9,933 nt of DNA, from the NCBI GenBank assembly GCA_007117775.1, contig SKFX01000026.1, forward strand, positions 1-9,933, in the 5' to 3' direction. Position 1 is the first letter of the stretch. Each line of letters begins with the position of its first letter. Of this stretch, positions 6,499 through 9,933 are shown piece by piece. Source of the DNA: Ilumatobacteraceae bacterium. GTDB lineage: Bacteria; Actinomycetota; Acidimicrobiia; Acidimicrobiales; Ilumatobacteraceae. The notes beneath the pieces were generated by a model. That model saw only the letters and a list, made by a program, of their open reading frames with translations. It made no database searches and was not told the origin of the DNA. Position numbers and translations under genes: made by a program.

Positions 6499-8091
6499 GC
6501 CGGGGACACGCCACAGCACGTAACGTTCATTTGCCCATACAGCATCGAGGCCGAGGCTGACAGCCTCAGTTTCGGACAGGTTCACTTGCAGGTAGTCGCT
6601 GTCTCGCTCCATTGCATACCAGTCAGCTCTGCGCATGAGGACATTGCGGTCGTTGCCGACCACCGATAACCGACGGGTGTAGAGGTTCATGGCGCGCGGT
6701 TGGGCGAACATCACGACATCGCGTTCATCGGTGAACTCGATCACCGCTGACCACAGCTGCTGGGCGAGGGGGTCCTCGGGGCCGGTGCTGACGTATGAGT
6801 GGGTGAGGTGGAAGCGCAGGCTGCGGCCCACCTCGGGAATATGCAATGCGAAGGTGGGTGCCGATAACACGATCACTGAGGCCAGAGCTGCGATCGATTG
6901 CATCTTCGATCGCCTGCGGCCGATGAGGTGCCCAGCGCGCGCGATGGTTGAGGCTGCGAGAACGATGATGAGGGCCGCCACGGTCATGAGGTAGCGCTGG
7001 TAGTGGTACGGGGCCATGGCAATGATGATCCCGATCCCAACGAGCGCCCCTGACAGCGCCAGGTCGATCGAGGGTCGCCGACGGAGGGCACAGAGTGCTG
7101 ACCAGCAGATGCCGATGACTGCCGCCACGACGAAGGCGCCGAGCCAGATGGCTCCGAGCGCCGAGGAACCGAACGCCTCGATCGGTGCGTCCCCGATCCG
7201 CTGCAGACCGAGGAGCTCAGCGAGAGCATCGGGATACCAGCGCAGATTTGTGGCGATGACAGACGGCCCGCTGGGGGCCCGGATATCGAGATCGGGGCGT
7301 ATTGGGGCGGCAAACAGCAGATGGAACCCGGTGAAGGTGGCGAAGAACCAGACCCATGGTCTCAGCACCGTTGCGGCGCGCAGGCCCTCAGGGCGAGAAC
7401 CCCACCACGCCGCGGCCTGGATCAGTGCCAGCACCACGAGCAAGCCGAGACCCTCCCGACGGATATGTGCGGCCAGGCTGATCGCGACGGCCAACGCGAC
7501 CGGACAGCGCGCTGCGGGGCTGAGGATGCTCACGTTCGCCACGCAGCGATCGGCGAGTGCGATCACGCCGAGCGTCGCCGCGAGGAACAACAGGTCCGAG
7601 AGGACTGCGTCGGTGGCCCACAGATACCAGGGATTGATGGCCACCATTGCGGTGACCGCCACCGCTGCGATCTGGCCCAGGCGACGCCGGGCGATCATCC
7701 ACATGAACATGATGGAAACACCCAATGCGGCCGTGGGGACGAGCTTGAGCAGGCCGTAGTCGATGCCGAACACGGCAATGATCGGCATGAGCGCGAGCGA
7801 GGTGACCCACGGGTAGGCGATCGGGGTGAAGTCACGAAACGCCGAGTTGTCGACGGCGAACCGGTTGTCGACGATCACCTGTGTGGCAGTGCCTTCGACG
7901 AGGCCGCGGGCCTGGTTGATGTAGAGAGCGAAGTCGTCGCCCCATCCGTGACCGTCTTGTTGGACGATCCTGGCCATGATCACCGTTGCGCCAACCAAGA
8001 TCGCGGAAGTGGCCCATCTCGATAGCGGGCGGATATTGGCCGGGCCCATCGCCTCCAACGTAGCCCGCACCAGAATTCCTGCTGCGCGCAT
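6490..8091 (-). CDS. Polytopic membrane protein, GT-C (GT39/ArnT-like) glycosyltransferase candidate
   Basis: About 533 residues with 11-12 hydrophobic segments (roughly 25-43, 90-110, 113-134, 139-157, 160-181, 196-211, 214-231, 243-263, 311-336, 344-361, 366-384 and 398-417) and a soluble C-terminal domain of about 110 residues. This layout, with an acidic pair in the first external loop (GWGDDFALYINQA, Asp52/Asp53), AYPWVTSLALMP at 92-103, RREGLGLLVV at 211-220 and QRYLMTVAAL at 365-374, resembles GT-C enzymes that transfer sugars from polyprenyl-phosphate donors. The substrate cannot be inferred. The start is uncertain: ATG 8091 is used here; GTG 8070 has an AGGA six bases upstream, and ATG 8049 has GGAGG very close. 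All keep the first membrane segment. The frame is also open to a TTG at 8298, but that would run antisense through the pyrR leader and is not favoured. It is the only minus-strand gene. Confidence 0.75.
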   Translation of the reverse strand: MRAAGILVRATLEAMGPANIRPLSRWATSAILVGATVIMARIVQQDGHGWGDDFALYINQARGLVEGTATQVIVDNRFAVDNSAFRDFTPIAYPWVTSLALMPIIAVFGIDYGLLKLVPTAALGVSIMFMWMIARRRLGQIAAVAVTAMVAINPWYLWATDAVLSDLLFLAATLGVIALADRCVANVSILSPAARCPVALAVAISLAAHIRREGLGLLVVLALIQAAAWWGSRPEGLRAATVLRPWVWFFATFTGFHLLFAAPIRPDLDIRAPSGPSVIATNLRWYPDALAELLGLQRIGDAPIEAFGSSALGAIWLGAFVVAAVIGICWSALCALRRRPSIDLALSGALVGIGIIIAMAPYHYQRYLMTVAALIIVLAASTIARAGHLIGRRRSKMQSIAALASVIVLSAPTFALHIPEVGRSLRFHLTHSYVSTGPEDPLAQQLWSAVIEFTDERDVVMFAQPRAMNLYTRRLSVVGNDRNVLMRRADWYAMERDSDYLQVNLSETEAVSLGLDAVWANERYVLWRVPGRR

Positions 8092-8120
8092 CGACGAATC
8101 CGGCGCGGTGGCGAGCGTGC

Positions 8121-8129
8121 TGCTAGATT
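8121..8129 (+). promoter_or_regulatory. Candidate extended -10 promoter of the pyr operon
   Basis: TGCTAGATT fits an extended -10 element (TGn followed by TAGATT, four of six matches to TATAAT and a match to the actinobacterial TAnnnT). No convincing -35 is seen, as is common for extended -10 promoters. It would place the transcript start at about 8135-8137, just upstream of the PyrR-binding hairpin, giving a leader of about 43 bases. The assignment rests on pattern and position only. Confidence 0.4.
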
Positions 8130-8137
8130 GATCGGTG

Positions 8138-8168
8138 CCGTGAAGCAGGTCCCGTGAGGCCTGGACGG
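8138..8168 (+). promoter_or_regulatory. PyrR-binding RNA hairpin in the pyr leader
   Basis: Bases 8148-8161 read GGTCCCGTGAGGCC and match the known PyrR-binding consensus ARUCCNGNGAGGYU at every position except the first and last, where an A-U pair is replaced by a G-C pair. The fold is C8146-G8163, A8147-U8162, G8148-C8161, G8149-C8160, U8150-G8159 and C8151-G8158, closing the hexaloop CCGUGA (form CNGNGA). An internal loop (8142-8145 opposite 8164) separates this from a lower stem, CCGU 8138-8141 with ACGG 8165-8168. The ribosome binding site follows at once. No terminator or antiterminator is visible, so PyrR with bound UMP probably blocks translation rather than causing attenuation. Confidence 0.85.
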
Positions 8169-8169
8169 G

Positions 8170-8174
8170 AAGGA
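8170..8174 (+). promoter_or_regulatory. Ribosome binding site of pyrR
   Basis: AAGGA lies four bases before the pyrR ATG and one base beyond the lower stem of the PyrR-binding hairpin. Its position means that protein bound to the hairpin would sterically cover the site. An additional pairing of CGGU 8133-8136 with ACCG 8175-8178 could enclose it within an internal loop, if the transcript begins early enough. Confidence 0.7.
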
Positions 8175-8178
8175 ACCG

Positions 8179-8700
8179 ATGGAACACCAGAGCCAGATCC
8201 TCGGATCTGAGGATGTACGCCGTGCCTGTACGCGCATGGCCCATGAGATCATTGAGCGCAATCGAGGTCTCGATGATGTGGTGCTCGTCGGGATTCAACG
8301 AGGCGGGGTCTGGCTCGCTCAGATGTTGGCTGAAGATCTCGAGCGCATCGAGGCTTCGGTGCCGACTGGAGCGATCGATGTGTCACTGCACCGTGACGAC
8401 ATCGGTCTGCGGCCGGTGCTGCCGACCGAGGTCACCCAGCTCCCGGTGTCGATCGACGACGCGATCGTTGTCATCGTCGACGATGTCCTGTTCACCGGTC
8501 GCACCGTGCGAGCCTGTCTCGATGCGCTCGGTGAATACGGTCGGCCCCGCGTCGTACAGCTCGCCGTGATGGTCGATCGCGGCCACCGCGAGTTGCCCCT
8601 GCGTCCGGATTACATCGGCAAGAACCTGCCCACATCACTCTCCGAACAGGTCCGCGCCGACCCCGATGGTGTTGTTCTGATCCGAGGCGGCGAGCTGTGA
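8179..8700 (+). CDS. pyrR: PyrR, pyr mRNA-binding regulator / uracil phosphoribosyltransferase
   Basis: PyrR binds UMP and a specific hairpin in pyr mRNA to repress pyrimidine genes, and usually has uracil phosphoribosyltransferase activity. The 173 residues match the family. Motifs: LTRMAHEIIERN-like CTRMAHEIIERNRG at 17-30, LVGIQRGGVWLA at 36-47, the PRPP-binding loop VVIVDDVLFTGRT at 97-109, and the family-specific DRGHRELPLRPDYIGKNLPTS at 133-153. ATG 8179 is the first in-frame start after a stop in the leader (8155-8157) and has an AAGGA site. It heads a pyrR-pyrB-pyrC operon and overlaps pyrB by four bases (GTGA). The hairpin in its own leader supports autoregulation: the protein would control its own synthesis and, through coupling, that of the downstream enzymes. 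Confidence 0.96.
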   Translation: MEHQSQILGSEDVRRACTRMAHEIIERNRGLDDVVLVGIQRGGVWLAQMLAEDLERIEASVPTGAIDVSLHRDDIGLRPVLPTEVTQLPVSIDDAIVVIVDDVLFTGRTVRACLDALGEYGRPRVVQLAVMVDRGHRELPLRPDYIGKNLPTSLSEQVRADPDGVVLIRGGEL

Positions 8701-9665
8701 AGCATCTGCTGAGTGTCGATGGGCTCACCGGCGAGGATTATGAGCGGCTCTTCGTATTGGCCGATCACATGGCCGAAGTGAACACCCGTGCGAACCCGAA
8801 GGTGCCGGCATTGCGCGGCCGCACGGTCTGCAGCGCGTTCTTCGAGGATTCAACCCGAACTCGGCTGAGTTTCGAGACCGCCGCCAAACGCCTCTCGGCG
8901 GACACCTTGTCCTTCGCCGCTGGGTCCTCCAGTCTCAACAAGGGTGAAAGTCTGCGCGATACGCTCGAAACGCTGTCGGCCATGGGGGTCGATGCGTTCG
9001 TGGTTCGGCATCGATCGAGCGGTGTGCCAGAGCAGTTGGTGCGATGGACCGATGCGTCCATCATCAATGCCGGTGATGGCTGGCATGCACATCCGACGCA
9101 GGCGCTCTTGGATGCGTACACAGTGCGCACCCGTCTGGGTGGGACCGAACATCTCCGCGGTGTCCGCGTCGCCTTCGTCGGCGATATCAAGCACAGTCGG
9201 GTGGCGCGTTCATCGATCACTGCGCTCAAGGCCCTCGGCGCCGATGTGGTCGTTGTGGCCCCGACGACGCTCCTGCCCCCGGCACCCGAACATCTCGGTG
9301 TCGAGATCCGTCACGATCTCGATGAGGTGCTCGAGGATATCGACGTGCTCTATCTGCTGCGAGTACAGAGCGAGCGCATTACCGAGTCCCTGATTCCGAC
9401 ACTGCGGGAGTATTCGAGTCGGTTCGCGTTGACGCCAGAGCGCGCGAGTCGCCTCGACGAGGGGGTCATCGTCATGCATCCGGGCCCGGTGATCCGTGGG
9501 GTGGAGATCACGGTCGACCCCTCGAGCCTGGCGGGCTCAGCGATCATCGATCAGGTCAGCAATGGCATCTCGATGAGGATGGCGGTGCTCTTCGATCTGC
9601 TGGCTGGTCGAGGAGCGGAGACCGCCGCAGATCTCACAGTGAATGATGAGGAAGGTGGTCGGTGA
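8697..9665 (+). CDS. pyrB: Aspartate carbamoyltransferase catalytic chain (PyrB)
   Basis: PyrB condenses carbamoyl phosphate and aspartate, the committed step of pyrimidine synthesis. The 322 residues show the carbamoyl phosphate loop STRTR at 52-56 within FFEDSTRTRLSFE, the mobile loop with SSSLNKGES at 77-85 (Ser and Lys82 reaching the neighbouring subunit's site), the HPTQALLD block at 132-139, GDIKHSRVARS at 162-172, and HPGPVIRGVEI at 261-271. The HPGP.xRGxEI form separates it from ornithine carbamoyltransferase and from the enterobacterial HPLPR type. No pyrI regulatory chain is present, so allosteric control of the E. coli kind is unlikely and control by PyrR is favoured. The start is GTG 8697, inside the pyrR stop, with GAGG eight bases upstream. 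The stop overlaps the pyrC ATG by one base. Confidence 0.97.
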   Translation: MKHLLSVDGLTGEDYERLFVLADHMAEVNTRANPKVPALRGRTVCSAFFEDSTRTRLSFETAAKRLSADTLSFAAGSSSLNKGESLRDTLETLSAMGVDAFVVRHRSSGVPEQLVRWTDASIINAGDGWHAHPTQALLDAYTVRTRLGGTEHLRGVRVAFVGDIKHSRVARSSITALKALGADVVVVAPTTLLPPAPEHLGVEIRHDLDEVLEDIDVLYLLRVQSERITESLIPTLREYSSRFALTPERASRLDEGVIVMHPGPVIRGVEITVDPSSLAGSAIIDQVSNGISMRMAVLFDLLAGRGAETAADLTVNDEEGGR

Positions 9666-9933
9666 TGGCTGATCGAGAACGTGAAGATCAGAACCTGGTG
9701 ATCAGCGGTGGAACGATCGTTGACGGCGAGTCCTCGCGGCCCGGAGATGTCGTGGTCGCTCACGGGATGATCGTCGAGATCACCGAAAGTGGAGCGGGAC
9801 CCAGCCGCTACCGAGATGCACTGGTGCTCGATGCCAGTGGATGCGTCGTTTCGCCTGCGTTCGTGGATCTGCACGCCCACCTGCGCGAACCCGGCCGAGA
9901 GGAAGCCGAGACCATCGAATCGGGTTCGCGTGC
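9665..9933 (+). CDS. pyrC: Dihydroorotase, N-terminal part (3' truncated by window)
   Basis: The first 89 codons of a dihydroorotase, the zinc amidohydrolase that closes N-carbamoyl-aspartate to dihydroorotate. The frame starts at ATG 9665, sharing one base with the pyrB stop (TGATG), with AGGAAGG about nine bases upstream. After a ten-residue charged lead comes the amidohydrolase beta-sandwich start LVISGGTIVDG at 11-21, then SPAFVDLHAHLREPGREE at 63-80. This contains the metal-binding HxH (His70, His72) and the substrate-binding Arg74. The DLHxHLREPG...ET signature fits type I PyrC rather than hydantoinase or allantoinase, and the operon position agrees. The usual PGFVD glycine is an alanine here (PAFVD), a mild change. 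The rest of the gene is beyond the window. Confidence 0.93.
   Translation, partial: MADREREDQNLVISGGTIVDGESSRPGDVVVAHGMIVEITESGAGPSRYRDALVLDASGCVVSPAFVDLHAHLREPGREEAETIESGSR

Noticed and set aside
8140..8157. A five-codon leader open frame (GTG to TGA) within the PyrR hairpin.
   Set aside because: It has no ribosome binding site, no pyrimidine-related codon pattern and would begin a few bases from the predicted transcript end. The hairpin is better explained as a PyrR site.
8092..8178. A pyr transcription attenuator (terminator/antiterminator pair) of the Bacillus type.
   Set aside because: The leader is too short and has no GC-rich stem followed by a U-run; the only strong fold is the PyrR-binding hairpin.
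1..9933. Mobile elements, CRISPR arrays, tRNA or rRNA genes, toxin-antitoxin or defence genes, or another undescribed multi-gene system.
   Set aside because: Nearly every base is accounted for by housekeeping genes; no terminal repeats, regularly spaced repeats, transposase or nuclease motifs, or cloverleaf-like segments were recognised by eye.

Overview
The window is a dense stretch of core housekeeping genes from a high-GC bacterium, most likely an actinomycete-type (Actinomycetota) lineage. The evidence is the order mltG-aroE-aroC-aroK-aroB-aroQ-pepQ-efp-nusB followed by pyrR-pyrB-pyrC, which matches a conserved actinobacterial neighbourhood, together with frequent GTG starts, G/C-biased third codon positions and actinobacterial-type motifs in AroB and AroC. 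The family resemblance suggests a deep-branching group such as Acidimicrobiia, but that is inference and no species can be named.

Layout. Bases 1-294 hold the C-terminal end of an MltG endolytic transglycosylase that enters from the left. Bases 291-4346 hold five shikimate pathway genes, aroE, aroC, aroK, aroB and aroQ. They encode steps two to five and the last step (3-dehydroquinate synthase, dehydratase, shikimate dehydrogenase, shikimate kinase and chorismate synthase); DAHP synthase and EPSP synthase are not here. Bases 4339-6470 hold an M24 Xaa-Pro-type peptidase, elongation factor P and NusB. All nine genes lie on the plus strand with gaps of at most 18 bases and several overlaps, so they probably form one operon or a set of translationally coupled genes.

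Bases 6490-8091 hold a single minus-strand gene for a polytopic membrane protein resembling GT-C (GT39/ArnT-like) glycosyltransferases. It converges on nusB and diverges from pyrR. In Streptomyces the developmental regulator bldD lies between nusB and pyrR, so this gene marks a lineage-specific difference in an otherwise conserved block.

Bases 8092-8178 are the pyr leader and bases 8179-9933 the start of the pyrimidine operon pyrR-pyrB-pyrC; pyrC runs off the right edge. The leader contains an almost textbook PyrR-binding hairpin directly in front of the pyrR ribosome binding site, with no transcription attenuator. This points to feedback control of translation by PyrR, as known in mycobacteria.

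No RNA genes, mobile elements, CRISPR arrays or long repeats were found, and no intergenic gap exceeds about 90 bases. I see no undescribed multi-gene system. The most informative non-coding element is the PyrR hairpin.
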